Shown: positions 43,101 to 53,478, numbered from the stretch's first letter. The stretch: 64,000 nucleotides of DNA from Plasmodiophora brassicae (GCA_036867785.1 CP145416.1:310001-374000); one strand, 5' to 3'. Numbers and translations: made by a program. Notes: generated by a model not told the origin, from the letters alone.

Positions 43101-46100
43101 GTCAACATCAGCGCATCAGGCCTCGCCGTAGGAGCGCGTCCCCACCCCGTCGTTCGTCCTGTTCCTAACGGCGAGGTTGTACGCGCAGACACCCGTCACG
43201 ACAGCGACGACGGCGACGACGACGGCGACGACGACGTCGACGGCGTTGCCGGCGGTGCCGTCGACGTTGACGCAGCGCATCTCGGCGATCCAGCCAGACG
43301 TCAACGTGCAGACCGTGACGACGTTGTCGACGCAGAGCACGGTGACGAGCTCGACCGTGCTCAGCGTCGTCCCGCAGGTCGTCTGCACGGTGACGATCCC
43401 GTTCGCGACGGCGTCGTCCCGGACGCCCATGTGGGTGCTGCCGGCCGCCGGCTTCCCGCAGGGGTGCCTGGGCGCGTTCACCGTCCAGCAGACGGTGACC
43501 AGCACGTGCGACACGGCGACCGACACGACGACCGTCGCCAGCACGTGCAACGGCGGCCCGCCCGTCGTCATCGTCAGCTGCGACACGACCGTCTTCAGCA
43601 CGTACGTGACTGGGTTCGAGACGGCGCGCCTCGACGCGCGCGCCAGCTACCAGGCCAACCGGATGCCGTTCGCGACGACGTGGACGCTGACGAGCCGCCC
43701 ATCCCCGTCGTCGTCCTGGGCGGGGACGACGGCGCCGCCGAAGTCGCCCGTGATCCCGGTCGGCGTCGTGGGCACCACGCCGCTGACGATGTTCAAACCC
43801 GACCTGCCCGGGACGTACACGTTCTCGGTCGAACTCGACACGGTCTGCGCGTCGGCGGCGTCGACGGTGACGCTGACGGCCAGGTGCAAGTTCGGCATTC
43901 AGACGCCGGCGCCGATCGTCACGTGGCCGTCGGCGGCCACGGCCGTGGTGAACGCGACCGCGTCCGGCTGGGCGCCCGCCACTGGCCAGGTCGCCCTCGG
44001 CAGGAACGTCGCCTCGATCCAGGCGTACATGGCGGCAAGAGGGCAGGCGCTGACGGCGAACTGGAAGGTGATCGCACCGTCAGCGTCGCCCGGGTCACCT
44101 CAGTCCCTGCTGCCGGCCCCGTCCCTGACCGGTGCCACCAGCACCAGCACAGGGCCCCTGGTCTACAACGTGACGTTCGGCGGGGCGTTCGTCGCCGGCG
44201 CCTCGTACACTGTCAACCTGAAGCTCTGGGACCGTCGGAACCGAACCTTGCCGGCCGTCCCTCGTGAGATCTCTGACGCGCGCGTCCTGCTCCGCAGAGT
44301 GCATGATCTCGGAGGTGAACGCCACCGTCGTCGCCCCGGCCTGCGATGCGACCGTCTACGCGGTCATGTCGACGTCGACGCTGGCGTACGGCGACAGCCC
44401 CATCGTGCAGGGCGGCAACCTCCAGTTCCCGACCGTGCCGCTGTCGCTGGACAACAGCCCCGGGAACGGGCCGATCCAGGCTGCGTTCTGGACGGTGACG
44501 GGCCCGGCGACATCCAGAGCGTCCATCACCAGGTAGCGCGGCGGCACTATGCGAATCGTCACCATGTCAGGCCCTGACATGCAGTGTGCGCCGTCCCCAG
44601 CCCGACCTCGCCGACGTCGGCGTCGTTCACGCCCGATGTCCCAGGGGCGTACACAATCGTGCTGACGGTTCGCGGCCGGTGCGCCTGGTCGCAGAGCGCA
44701 CCGCTGGTGATCACGGCGGCCTGCCCGCGCCCTGCGCCAGGTTCGTCGACCGCGTGTACCCGCACAGTCCTGCCCGGTCTGACTGGCCGCCCTCCCCCCG
44801 GCGTCGATAGCATTCACGACGTCGGGCGCTGGGCCCGGTGGCGTCCAGGTGTACCGAGGGCAGACCGGGCGCTTGCCGACATTTACGTTGGACCCGACGC
44901 AGGCGAACAACTTTGACGCGTCGGTCGACACGGTGTCGTAGGCGATGACATCGGTGCCGGCCGGGTCCTCGCTCGGCCGGCTCCGTTCGCCCGCCTCCAA
45001 GTACGCGACCCGGCGCGCGTTCGCCTTCCCGCCCGCCCGTAGGCTGATGGTCGTCGCCGCAGGAACTGGAACTTCACGTTCACGCCGGACGTCGTCGGCA
45101 TCTACCGAGTGAACGTCACCGTGTCGGATGGGTGCAATCCGGCGGCCACGATGAACGTGCAGGTCGGCTCGGGCCAGTGCCCGGCGACGACCATCACCGT
45201 CAAGATCGCGTCCGGCCTGGCCAATGCGGCGACAAGCGTGCCCTACGTCGCCGGCCAGGGCTGGCAGAAGATACTCGTCAATGGCGCCGGTCGGTTCCCG
45301 TATCGGCCACCCGCCGGCAACCGCCTGCCTTCTTCCGCTGACGCATCGCAGGGTCCAGCTGGGATCCGGCGTCGACCGTCACCGGCACCTGGTCGGTGCT
45401 GGGCCCTGCCGGCAGCATCTGGGGCCCCGCCCCTGCCCCGATGACCGGCGCGCCCGTCACCACCAGGACAACGGTTGTGAACGGGGCCGCCCGCGCCGGC
45501 GTCCTCAACACGACGTACGTGACGACGACCAGCGTCCTGACAACAACCATCGTCAAGACCGTCACCATCTCGAACGGTCCAGCAGCATCGCACGGGGACG
45601 ATGTGCTCTACTGACCGGCCAGTGGCGTCCAGCAATGCTGAACGGGACGAACGCGGGCGACATTGCGTTCCCGGCGTGCTTCATCCCAGACGTGCCCGGC
45701 GCGTACACGGTTCGTTTCTCAGGATGATTGCCAGTACCATACGGGTCGGGTGCACTGACCGACGGCGGTCGCCAGTTCACGCTGACGATCAGCGACGGGT
45801 TCTGCTCCGCGCAAGGCCCGCCGATCACGTTCACTGCCCAGCCGTGCACGCAGCGCAAGTGGCCGCCTGCCGCCCCACCGACCATGCGGTCGTCTGAACA
45901 TGAACCTGTCTGTAGAGAACGCGCTCCTGAACCGCCCGCCGAGCGTTGTCGTCCAGACGCCGGCGCCGTACCAGCTGACGTCGCCCTGGATCAAGATCAA
46001 GGTGGGCCCCGACTTCCCCATCTGGACGACCTACCAGGTACGTAGCGTGTCGCGTTCGGGGGGCGGGTCCACCGTACCGAAGACCCTGTACAGTGGGGCG

Positions 46101-47127
46101 TGGCGTACCTGCCGAGTTTCCTGACGGACCAGATCTGGGTGAACAACGTCCTGACGTCGGTGACGCTGCCCGTCGGCCCAACGTCGTACTACATCGACAA
46201 CCCGGCGGCGGCGACGCCCAACCTGGTGGTCAGCTACCCGGGCACGTACGCCATCTACCTTCAGGCGTCGAACGGGTGCGCCGATTACAACGGTACCAAT
46301 GCGGGGGTGGGCATTGCGGGCGCTCGCGCTGACGGGTCCGACTAGCGACGGCGGTGACGATCACGGTGACGTGCGTCGTCCCTGGCGATACGGCGCTGGC
46401 TCCCGTCGTCGTCAACTCCACGTTGACCGGATCCGGCGAGAGGTCCGTCCGTCCCGGGCAGGCATCGCACGACATGAACCGGACGCCTGACCGGTCACCA
46501 ACAGGTCGTACGTCCTGGCGGCGACGCAAATCGGGACGACGACGTGGACGCTGGTGGACTTCCAGCTGTACAACGGGTGGGCGGTTCAGCCGTCCGCTTC
46601 GCCAGCGCCAGGTGCCAAGAACGCAGCGCAGCTGAACGACGCGCTGGACAACCTAGCCCATTCGGTACTGGGCAAGGTTCTCATCGGGTACAGATGATAA
46701 TGCAGCAGAGGCCTGCGCGCCGTATCTGAGACCCGTAACTGCTGGCAGGGTGGTCGCCGGGGCTCTATTTGCCATCGTCATCATCGTCGTCTGCATTCGC
46801 AGGCGCCGGAACGCAGCAGGTGCCAAGCCAGGCGGGAACATTGTCGTCAGCGGCGCGTATCCGCCCATGTCGCCCCGTACGGTGCTTCCCGTTGCATAGT
46901 GCTGACCGATATGCCTGCTCACGACGACGCACACAACAGAGGTCTTGTACGGCAACCCGTATGCCGACCAGCCGAACTATTCGCCGAACGCATACCAGGA
47001 CCCGCAGGCGTTCGGCCAGGCGGCGTACGGGCAGCAGCAGCCGGCAGCAATCCCGCCAAATCCGTTCGGTCAGGCTCAGCAGTACGGTGCAGGCCCAGAC
47101 CCGAACGCGGGCAGTTCAGTGTTCTAA
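40124..47127 (+). CDS. Giant type I membrane protein: VWA-like, VWD-like, PKD/Ig-like repeats, TM, Pro/Gln tail
   Basis: I traced 27 exons (40124-40271, 40327-40602, 40659-40853, 40929-41038, 41108-41221, 41283-41350, 41404-41606, 41667-41779, 41836-42001, 42075-42311, 42375-42662, 42720-42779, 42838-43127, 43189-44233, 44298-44532, 44601-44740, 44811-45000, 45063-45289, 45352-45576, 45633-45709, 45776-45858, 45944-46037, 46094-46292, 46346-46442, 46505-46687, 46749-46876, 46940-47127), 1,792 codons before the stop. Signal peptide; VWA-like domain (VVVVYDLSAP; TGAAGVGLGQALVAAGLLL) to about residue 210; VWD-like region about 245-465 (AAYGQILGLCGLFDGCPSTD, FAESW); then repeats of about 90-110 residues ending in FTPDVPGAYT...V.DGC...V.V.AC; TM VVAGALFAIVIIVVCI at about 1690; cytosolic Asn/Pro/Gln/Tyr tail. 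MIDAS is degenerate. Codon about 1273 (44939) reads TAG. Likely adhesion receptor (inference). Confidence 0.8.
43201..43245 (+). repeat. Imperfect ACG/GCG trinucleotide tract
   Basis: Encodes a Thr/Ala run at the beginning of exon 14 of the giant surface protein; a likely length-variable site. Confidence 0.75.
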
Positions 47128-47180
47128 CAAACGGCCGCCTGGCGCACACAACGGCACGACTCGCGAATACGTAGTTGCAT

Positions 47181-47485
47181 TTAGACCCCGGCCGGCGCAA
47201 CGTCCATCTTGACAGGTTTCGTGGACGCGCTCTGGCTGTTCAGGTACATGACGTACTCCCTCCAGTTCTTCCCGTTTGCCGCCGCCGAAGGCACTGTCCA
47301 GACCAACGTCAGGGGCGGCGTGATTCACCGCTGGACATCGGCACACACGTACAGATCTTCCGGTGTTCCTCCTCTTTATCCTGAGCACGTTTCCGTACGG
47401 CACGCTCGGACATGACCGCCTCGATCTTGCCACGTTTGATCGTGTTCAGCCGCTTGACACGCTTGGACTTGAGCGAGCGTCCCAT
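47181..47485 (-). CDS. Small basic LLPH/DUF2423-like nucleolar protein
   Basis: Two exons (47485-47353, 47293-47181; intron 59 bp with GTACGT donor) give 81 residues. The start MGRSLKSKRVKRLNTIKRGK is the Lys/Arg-rich N-terminal signature of the LLPH family (MAKSLRSK...), followed by a Glu/Lys helix and an alanine/lysine tail ending in VAPAGV. Family members are nucleolar ribosome-biogenesis factors. The gene is too short and too split to show as a single long frame. It is divergent from the CCDC137-like gene with 66 bp between ATGs, and converges on the giant gene with 53 bp between stops. Confidence 0.65.
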
Positions 47486-47551
47486 GGTGGTTCAGTCGTC
47501 GGCTCGTCGCCAAGCAAAGGCGAGTCCGTGGCGGAGTCCGTGGCGGACACC

Positions 47552-48154
47552 ATGACGGGCACGCCGTCGCCAGCGGGCACCATCGCCTGCTCCTCGCGGG
47601 ATCTGCCGCCGTCTGCATCGGACAGGCCCAGCAAATCGCTACTGCGGCTGCAGAAATCAATTGGGGCGGCGCGTGCGCCCTCGAAGCGCAACAAGGGCGC
47701 GGCGCCCGGTCCCCGACGGATCGAGCGGCGCGGCGAGAACTTCTATCAGTTCGTGAAGCGGGTGAACGCGGAGACGGCTGAACGAGTCCAGAAGATCGCG
47801 GCGGTCAGCGCTCGTAGGCCCAGCGCGAGCACTGCGCGGTTCCGCGAGCGGCGGAAGGAACGGCAACGCGAGAAACGACTCGTGGACGGTCTGGACAGGC
47901 GGGATGACGTCAGCAAGACAGCGCCGTCGGTTGGCATCCAGGCGCCCGTTGAAGCGCCACCTAAGCTCGGCGTGACGCCGAAGCGAAGGCAACCACCGGC
48001 TCCCGTGCCTGTGCCCATCAGCGACCAGCTCGAGCGCCGCAGACGGGATCTGCTTCGTGAACGGGTGCAGGCGGCCTACAAGAATGCGAAACAGGCTCGC
48101 CGATCTGCGTCGTCGGCGGGCTGTTCGTCGGCGAGCCTGGACCGATTCCTCTAG
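47552..48154 (+). CDS. Basic coiled-coil protein, CCDC137-like
   Basis: One exon, 200 residues from ATG 47552. Composition is Arg/Lys/Ser-rich. The central block ERRGENFYQFVKRVNAETAE resembles the conserved core of CCDC137 and related nucleolar proteins, followed by basic helices (RFRERRKERQREKRLVDGL; RRRDLLRERVQAAYKNAKQA). Predicted nuclear/nucleolar by composition. Shares a 66-bp bidirectional promoter with the LLPH-like gene, which fits ribosome biogenesis. Family assignment is tentative. Confidence 0.55.
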   Translation: MTGTPSPAGTIACSSRDLPPSASDRPSKSLLRLQKSIGAARAPSKRNKGAAPGPRRIERRGENFYQFVKRVNAETAERVQKIAAVSARRPSASTARFRERRKERQREKRLVDGLDRRDDVSKTAPSVGIQAPVEAPPKLGVTPKRRQPPAPVPVPISDQLERRRRDLLRERVQAAYKNAKQARRSASSAGCSSASLDRFL

Positions 48155-48390
48155 CGAAGCATTACATTCATATTTTCGCCGTTCCCGACGGGCAACCCGT
48201 GCGAGGACAGGACCCCGCCAGAGATTCCGCTGACACGCGTGGGTGACCGGCCACGTTCGGCCCTGGTTGACTCACCTCACTGTGCCGTGTCACACTGCTT
48301 TCGCCCGTGACGCTGGCGGGCCTGTCCAAAGCAGAAGTCGCCCATAATCTATCGAGCAGACGCTTTGTTATTGTTGCCATCGCTATTGTC

Positions 48391-49227
48391 ATGTCGAGCA
48401 GCCTGCGGCGCGTCGAAGCGTTCCATAGGGCGTCGGCCCCCGGTCGACACGTGGACCCGGATGCGTTCGCCAGGTACGCCGAATGGGACATCAGCAACAG
48501 CCTGTCGCGGTACACGCCCCTGGCTGTACCGCGGGCGCAGCCGCCGCTGGCCAGGCAGGTCTCCATGCAGTCGCACCGTTCGTCGCAGTCGATGCGGTCG
48601 ACGACGACGTCGCTTCGGCGCAGTCGGCGGCATCCCCGAGCCGAGCCGAGCCGGCACGCGACGCGCTCCACGGACGACGCGCAGATCGCCTCGCTGAAAG
48701 CAGCGCTCGTCAACGCCGAACGGCGTTCCCATCGAGACAAGTCCGTCGTCGTCGACTTCAACCGCACCCTCTCGAAGTCGCCGGCGTCGTCGTTGACGCT
48801 GCTGAAGCCATCGTCGTCGTCGACGACGACGACGCCGGACGCCGATGAGCCCGTTGCCGATGTCAAGCCCGCCGTCGACCCGCCGTCGTCGCCAATGACG
48901 CCGGCCAAAGTCGGCTGGGCGGATCAGCAACGGTCGTGGTGGCGCCTGCGACGGCGCCAGCAACGGCGGTACCTGGTCCTGCGGCAGACGTGCCTCGAGA
49001 TCTACGACACGCCGGAAGCGTTCGCCTGTGGGCGCGCGTCTGGGTGCGTCCTGCTGGTCGGGTGCGTGCTGACGTCTGGGAACGGGGCCATCACGTTGCG
49101 GTTCGGGAAGAAGGCGAAACGGTTCCGCACCGACGACTGGGAGGCCTGGTCCAGCGAGCTGAGGCGCGCGATCGCGCGCGCCACTCCCGACAGCCAGTTC
49201 ACCAACGGTCCGACGTTGCCGTTCTGA
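48391..49227 (+). CDS. PH-domain protein
   Basis: One exon, 278 residues. The first 180 residues are Ser/Arg/Thr-rich and probably disordered. Residues about 190-265 form a PH domain: WWRLRRRQQRRYLVLRQTCL, LEIYDTPEAF, VLTSGNGAITLRFGKKAKRF, and the C-terminal helix DDWEAWSSELRRAIARA with its invariant Trp. Basic residues near the N-terminus of the domain fit phosphoinositide or membrane binding. Start is the first ATG. Converges on the hydrolase gene with 102 bp between stops. Confidence 0.8.
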   Translation: MSSSLRRVEAFHRASAPGRHVDPDAFARYAEWDISNSLSRYTPLAVPRAQPPLARQVSMQSHRSSQSMRSTTTSLRRSRRHPRAEPSRHATRSTDDAQIASLKAALVNAERRSHRDKSVVVDFNRTLSKSPASSLTLLKPSSSSTTTTPDADEPVADVKPAVDPPSSPMTPAKVGWADQQRSWWRLRRRQQRRYLVLRQTCLEIYDTPEAFACGRASGCVLLVGCVLTSGNGAITLRFGKKAKRFRTDDWEAWSSELRRAIARATPDSQFTNGPTLPF

Positions 49228-49329
49228 TCCGCCCCGCCCGCCATCCTGATTGTCCAAACGTATATCTTAACCGGGTCGTTAAACCTTTGTTGCTTTGGTT
49301 GAACGGTTCCGCCTGTGCCGCGGACGCGC

Positions 49330-51041
49330 CTAGACGGGGACGTCGATGACAGTCGTCGACTCGAGCGCCTCCTGGATGGCGAATTGCGCATTCGACGCCA
49401 ACGGGACGCCGCACCTGTCGGCCACGAACGCGATGAAGCAGTCGAGGGCCTTGCCGACGTGTTTCTCGCCGAGCAGGGCGCCCACGAACGGGTACACGTG
49501 CACCATGACTGAAAACGAACCGAAACGGGCGTTAGGGAAGCCCTATTGGCGATGCAAGTACACCCATCCGGGGACATCGTACGGTTATCCATGTGCAATT
49601 CCACGTCCACGCCCGACTGCTTCGCCTTGTTAGCAAAGGCCACGATGTCGTCGACAAAGATCTCGCGCCCGCCAGCAAAGATCTGGTCACGCCCGCTTCA
49701 GCATCGGTGACAGACGCGTCGCGGTTGGACAGGTGCACTGACCAGCAATGGGGCCAGCCCTCGCAGGTCAGCGAAGATAGGCGATACGCGCGGGTCTGAT
49801 AGCAGACCCCCGGTAATGCCTAGCTCCAGGTCGGCCTCTAGGTGGCTGTCGATGCCCATGTACATGCCGGCGGCCTGGCGTGCGGGAGCGGGCCCGATCC
49901 AGTCGAAGACGGCGTTCCTCGTGAACGACGGGCTGTCGCAGTTCAGGTTCATGAACGGGCTAATCAGGACGATCCCGGCAGGCTGCGGCAGAGCGCCCGT
50001 CGCCAGCACGTGGGTGGCCAGGCTAGCGGCCAGGTTGCCTCCCGATGAATCCCCTGGGCCCGCCACGTCAGCCCCATGCGGCGCACACTGCCACGAACGG
50101 TCGCGAACCGGCGATAATGATCTTCCGGGGGCTGATGACCAGATCTTCGAGCAGGTATCGATAGGCGGCCTCGCACTGGTCGGGCGCCGCCGGGAACGGG
50201 CTCTCAGGGCTCAGGCTGTACTCGACGCTGAAGAACGCCAGCTTCAGCGAATGCTTACTGGCCCTGGTCATTAGGGCGCCCATGGAGTCCAGCCATTGCA
50301 GCGCGTCGCCTGCAGTGTTCGATGAATAACGCGACGCGTCGCGCCCTGCAGGGAAACTCGCCTACCGAGGACGAACCCGCCGCCGTGTGCATACAGGACG
50401 ACGACGTCGAAGGTGTCGACAGGTGGCAGGTCGAGGCTGGAGTGGCGATTGAAGATCCAATGGGCGACGAAATCCTCGCGGCGCACCTCGACGTGGTGCG
50501 TGTCGATGGAGTGGAGCATGAAGTCGATCAGGGCATGCGGCCGGTACGGATGCATGCTGGATCGAAAGGTCTCGATCGACGAGCGCAGGGAGTTGAGCAC
50601 TGTCCGCAGCGCCAGCAGGGACGCTTGCGTCACATGACGGACGAAGCGCAGGTTGATCGGGTCCCTGCTGAACGCAATGATGAATCGCGTGACGGCATCG
50701 AGCGTCCAGGGCCATTCGGATCGGCTGCGTCCCGATCCGATCGGGTTGACCATGGGCAGCAGGACCTCCGTCGCCGAATGGTACGTCCCGCGAATCACGC
50801 CGAACGCCGCCGTTCGAATCGGGACCGGGTGCTGCTTGAGCTCGGACACGACCGTGAGCAATTCCCGGACGCTGCGGAATGCGATCGACAGGCTGAGGAG
50901 CGACGACAGTGTCGGCGATGCCGGCTCCTGCACGACGTCGGACGTGTCGATCGCGATCGTCGCGTTGCGTACCTCAGCGTTGGACGCCGCCATGACAGCG
51001 CCGGCGACGACGACGACCACCACCCAGCATAACGATGACAT
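49330..51041 (-). CDS. Alpha/beta-hydrolase of the hormone-sensitive lipase family
   Basis: Five exons (51041-50366, 50309-50109, 50053-49743, 49682-49583, 49508-49330; introns 55-74 bp) give 488 residues. N-terminal hydrophobic signal or anchor (LCWVVVVVVAGAVMAAS). The oxyanion motif VLYAHGGGFVLGD, VEYSLSPESPFPAA, nucleophile GDSSGGNLA, acid region GGREIFVDD and MVHVYPF (catalytic His) complete the triad across the splices. Resembles arylacetamide deacetylase or GDSAG-type esterases. Predicted ER or secretory ester hydrolase; substrate unknown. All catalytic residues are present, so probably active. Confidence 0.92.
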
Positions 51042-51508
51042 TGCGTACGTCCAGGGGCCCGACTCGAACTGCGAATCGATATATAATGCGACGGGCTGCG
51101 GATCGGTGCGCGAACTGCCTTTTTAGGGCGGCCCTCGCCACTGCGCCACGGCCTTCATCGTTGCGTCGTTGCGACTGGCGGTCGCTATATTTAGGCGCTC
51201 GTAGGTTCGGTCCGCCTCCGTGCCGCCGCCCACAAATCCCGATCTGCAGCGCTGCTCTGTCTGTACACCGTATGCGCGCACGATGCTGGCTGTGACAGTA
51301 TCACCGGGGGTCGCATCACTCTGCAGAGCAGCGACGGGGTCTTCCGGGTCCGGGCGAAGGTGACGCCCGGGACGTTGACACCGCGGGAATGACATCTGGG
51401 CGGCGTCCACCAGGAACATTCCTTCGGCGGCGTTGCGGGGCAGCCACGGACGCCGCCCAGGGGCGCGCAGGGTGATGGATCGGGCGGGATATCGCTACGC
51501 TTGTGGGT
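51042..51508. other. Intergenic, 467 bp, with a weak minus-strand frame
   Basis: A minus-strand frame at 51123-51419 starting MFLVDAAQMSFPRC has no recognisable domain. Another frame in the same place is equally open. I cannot support a gene here, although a small spliced one is possible. Confidence 0.3.
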
Positions 51509-52030
51509 TTACTGAACGATACAGCAGCCTCCGCCGCCGCCGCTGCCGCCGGCCGGCTTCAGGAGCGCCATGATCTCCTTATAGTTTTTCTGTTTGGCGA
51601 GCTCGAAGGCGGTCAGGCCGTCTCCTGCCGGGCCGTCTCTCTGGTCCTTATTGGCGCCGTTCTCGACTAGCCAGGTGCAGAATTCGAGTTTGCCGCCCTC
51701 GGCGGCTAGGTGCAGGGGTGACGACCCGCTGGTCGTCAGGCAGTTGATTTCAGCTTTATGGGTGAGGAGGATCTTGGCGGTCTCGAGGTTGCCGGCGACA
51801 GCGGCCCAGTGCATGGGCGTTCTACCGCTGCCGTCGGTGATCGTGACATCGGCGCCCTTCTCGACAAGCAGCGACACTGTATCGACGTGGCCTTCGCCGA
51901 CAGCCCTGTGCAGAGCCGTCCGGTTCGCAGCGCCTCGCTCGTTGACATTCTCGCCTTGCTCGAGCAGCGCCTCGACGACGCCGATCTCGCCCTTGTACGC
52001 CGCCTTGTGAAGGGGGCCATCCTTCGGCAT
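51509..52030 (-). CDS. Ankyrin-repeat protein with C-terminal CaaX-like lipidation motif
   Basis: One exon, 173 residues. Four complete ankyrin repeats and a partial fifth (GPLHKAAYKGEIGVVEALLE, TALHRAVGEGHVDTVSLLVE, TPMHWAAVAGNLETAKILLT, SPLHLAAEGGKLEFCTWLVE, then GLTAFELAKQKNYKEIMALL). After a glycine hinge the protein ends CCIVQ, so the last four residues CIVQ fit a CaaX prenylation box with an adjacent Cys for palmitoylation. This would tether a bare ankyrin scaffold to membranes; lipidation is inference from the motif. Confidence 0.88.
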   Translation of the reverse strand: MPKDGPLHKAAYKGEIGVVEALLEQGENVNERGAANRTALHRAVGEGHVDTVSLLVEKGADVTITDGSGRTPMHWAAVAGNLETAKILLTHKAEINCLTTSGSSPLHLAAEGGKLEFCTWLVENGANKDQRDGPAGDGLTAFELAKQKNYKEIMALLKPAGGSGGGGGCCIVQ

Positions 52031-52261
52031 TCAGGGGACAGGGCGCGCGGGCGACAACGCCCCAGTAACGCGCGCGCTCTCCTCGTGTACAGCCAGTGGA
52101 CGGCCGTTCCGTTCGTCGGATAACGATCGATCGTCTATACGCCCTATGACTGGTGGTGGTGTGACGATCGCGGTCAGCCCCTGCCATGTAAAGGTGGATG
52201 CTTGGCCTCCCACACACACCATCCATCGGTATATGATGACGCAATGCAGGGCCTTGTGAGC

Positions 52262-53175
52262 TCATGGGCTATCGCCATCGCTGCCATCGCCGTCGACGCC
52301 AAACGCCCTCATCAGCTCGAGGACAGCGTCTTCGGCCGCCTTGCGCCGTTCACTATCAGGAAGCGTCGACGCTGTCGTACTCGTCAGCCACGATGCGGGG
52401 GCAACGGAACAGGGACAGAACCCACCTCTGTCTCTGACGTGCCGAACCATCTCGAAGACACGGTCGAGATCGTCGTGACTGACCTCTGAGGCGGGATCGA
52501 GGTTGGCGCCAGGACAAGGACGTGGCGAGCGGCTCAGACGGGCATCGGTGTCTGTCCGCTGCAGACCAGGCCAGGCGTGGCACTGCATGATTTCGAGGAG
52601 GCGGTCCAAGCCTTCAGCGTCGCCGGTGGGACCATCCGGCGACAGACGCGAATTCCAGGGCGTCTCGACGAATTCCAGGTTGTTGTCGTCCGCGAACTGA
52701 ACGCCGACCGATCGGGCTTCACGCGACCCTGAGCCGGCCGGATCGTTGGCAACACAGACGTTGATCTGGGCGTCGACCTTCTCCATCCAGGGACGAAGCG
52801 ATGCCAGCGACGAGGCATCGTTGACGTCGAAGACGGCCACGAACGCCTCGCACATAGCGCTGCGATGGCGCCGGGTCAGATGATGACGACCTGCCATGCG
52901 CTGGACGACCCCGACTGACCAAACCGATTCGTCAACGTGTTCGGTGCTGTGAACGACGCGGACGGCAACGTCGGCCTTGTAATACTTGGTCACGATCGTC
53001 ACGCGCCCATCCGCAGCCGCACCCGGGAACAGACCTGCCAGTTGGCAACCCTCGTCACGTCTCCACACACACATCGCAATCGAAACGCGCCACGCGTACG
53101 CTCAGCAATGTACGCCTTGCCGACGCCGGCGTCGCCGACGATCAGGACGGCGGGCAGCGCCCCGGGAACCGTCAT
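52262..53175 (-). CDS. AAGAB: AAGAB/p34-like adaptin-binding protein
   Basis: Two exons (53175-53100, 53034-52262; intron 65 bp) give 282 residues. A Rab-like N-terminus with P-loop VLIVGDAGVGKAYI is followed by FVAVFDVNDASSLASLRPWM, then NLEFVETPW, GLDRLLEIMQCHAWPGL, and the C-terminal helical DLDRVFEMVRHVRDRGG and DSERRKAAEDAVLELMRAFG, matching the p34 (PF10199) pattern of E-x2-F-E-x-M...R and ERK/AE. Known role: chaperone for assembly of AP-1/AP-2 adaptor subunits. The P-loop ends GKA instead of GKS/T, so GTP binding may be weak, as expected for a pseudo-GTPase. Confidence 0.82.
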
Positions 53176-53478
53176 GATCGGCGTCTGCCTGACGACGCAA
53201 AACGCCGCCGACGGCCCAATCTGATTGAGACTTTTCGTTAATTTACCGCTTCCTGCCCGATCGTTTTGCGGCCAGGCCCAGGCCCAGGGGCCAGCAGCAC
53301 ACACAGAACGATCATCCGTTGCCACAAGTCGCCCTACCAGGCAGCCCATGCCCGAGACCGGGAGCGGGACGTGTCTGCGAACAGGGGCGTCCTGCCCAGA
53401 CGGTCCGTCGTTACCCTGGATGCAGGTACGGTCGCGAGATCTGAACGTCGGGATATCTGGTTCGGTGTCGAGCGCGCC
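53176..53478. other. Divergent intergenic region, 303 bp
   Basis: Between AAGAB (-) and the propeller protein (+). The + frame of the propeller gene is open through this stretch without ATG, so an upstream exon or start for that gene could lie here. Confidence 0.45.

Noticed and set aside
43092-44267. 391-codon plus-strand frame in another register over exon 14 of the giant gene
   Set aside because: Val/Arg/Asp/Gly-rich with no repeat periodicity; the overlapping Thr/Pro-rich frame carries the PKD-like motifs and splices in phase on both sides.
40124-47127. Several separate small secreted-protein genes
   Set aside because: All 27 segments join in compatible phase with GT-AG introns of 53-85 bp and the sum is an exact number of codons. 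The only signal-peptide-like start is in exon 1 and the only TM segment in exon 26.
48349-49257. 302-codon antisense frame over the PH-domain gene
   Set aside because: Arg/Gly/Pro-rich shadow; the plus strand has a clear PH domain with the invariant Trp.
51123-51419. Minus-strand frame between the hydrolase and ankyrin genes
   Set aside because: Two registers are equally open and neither contains a motif or a convincing splice; not enough to call a gene.
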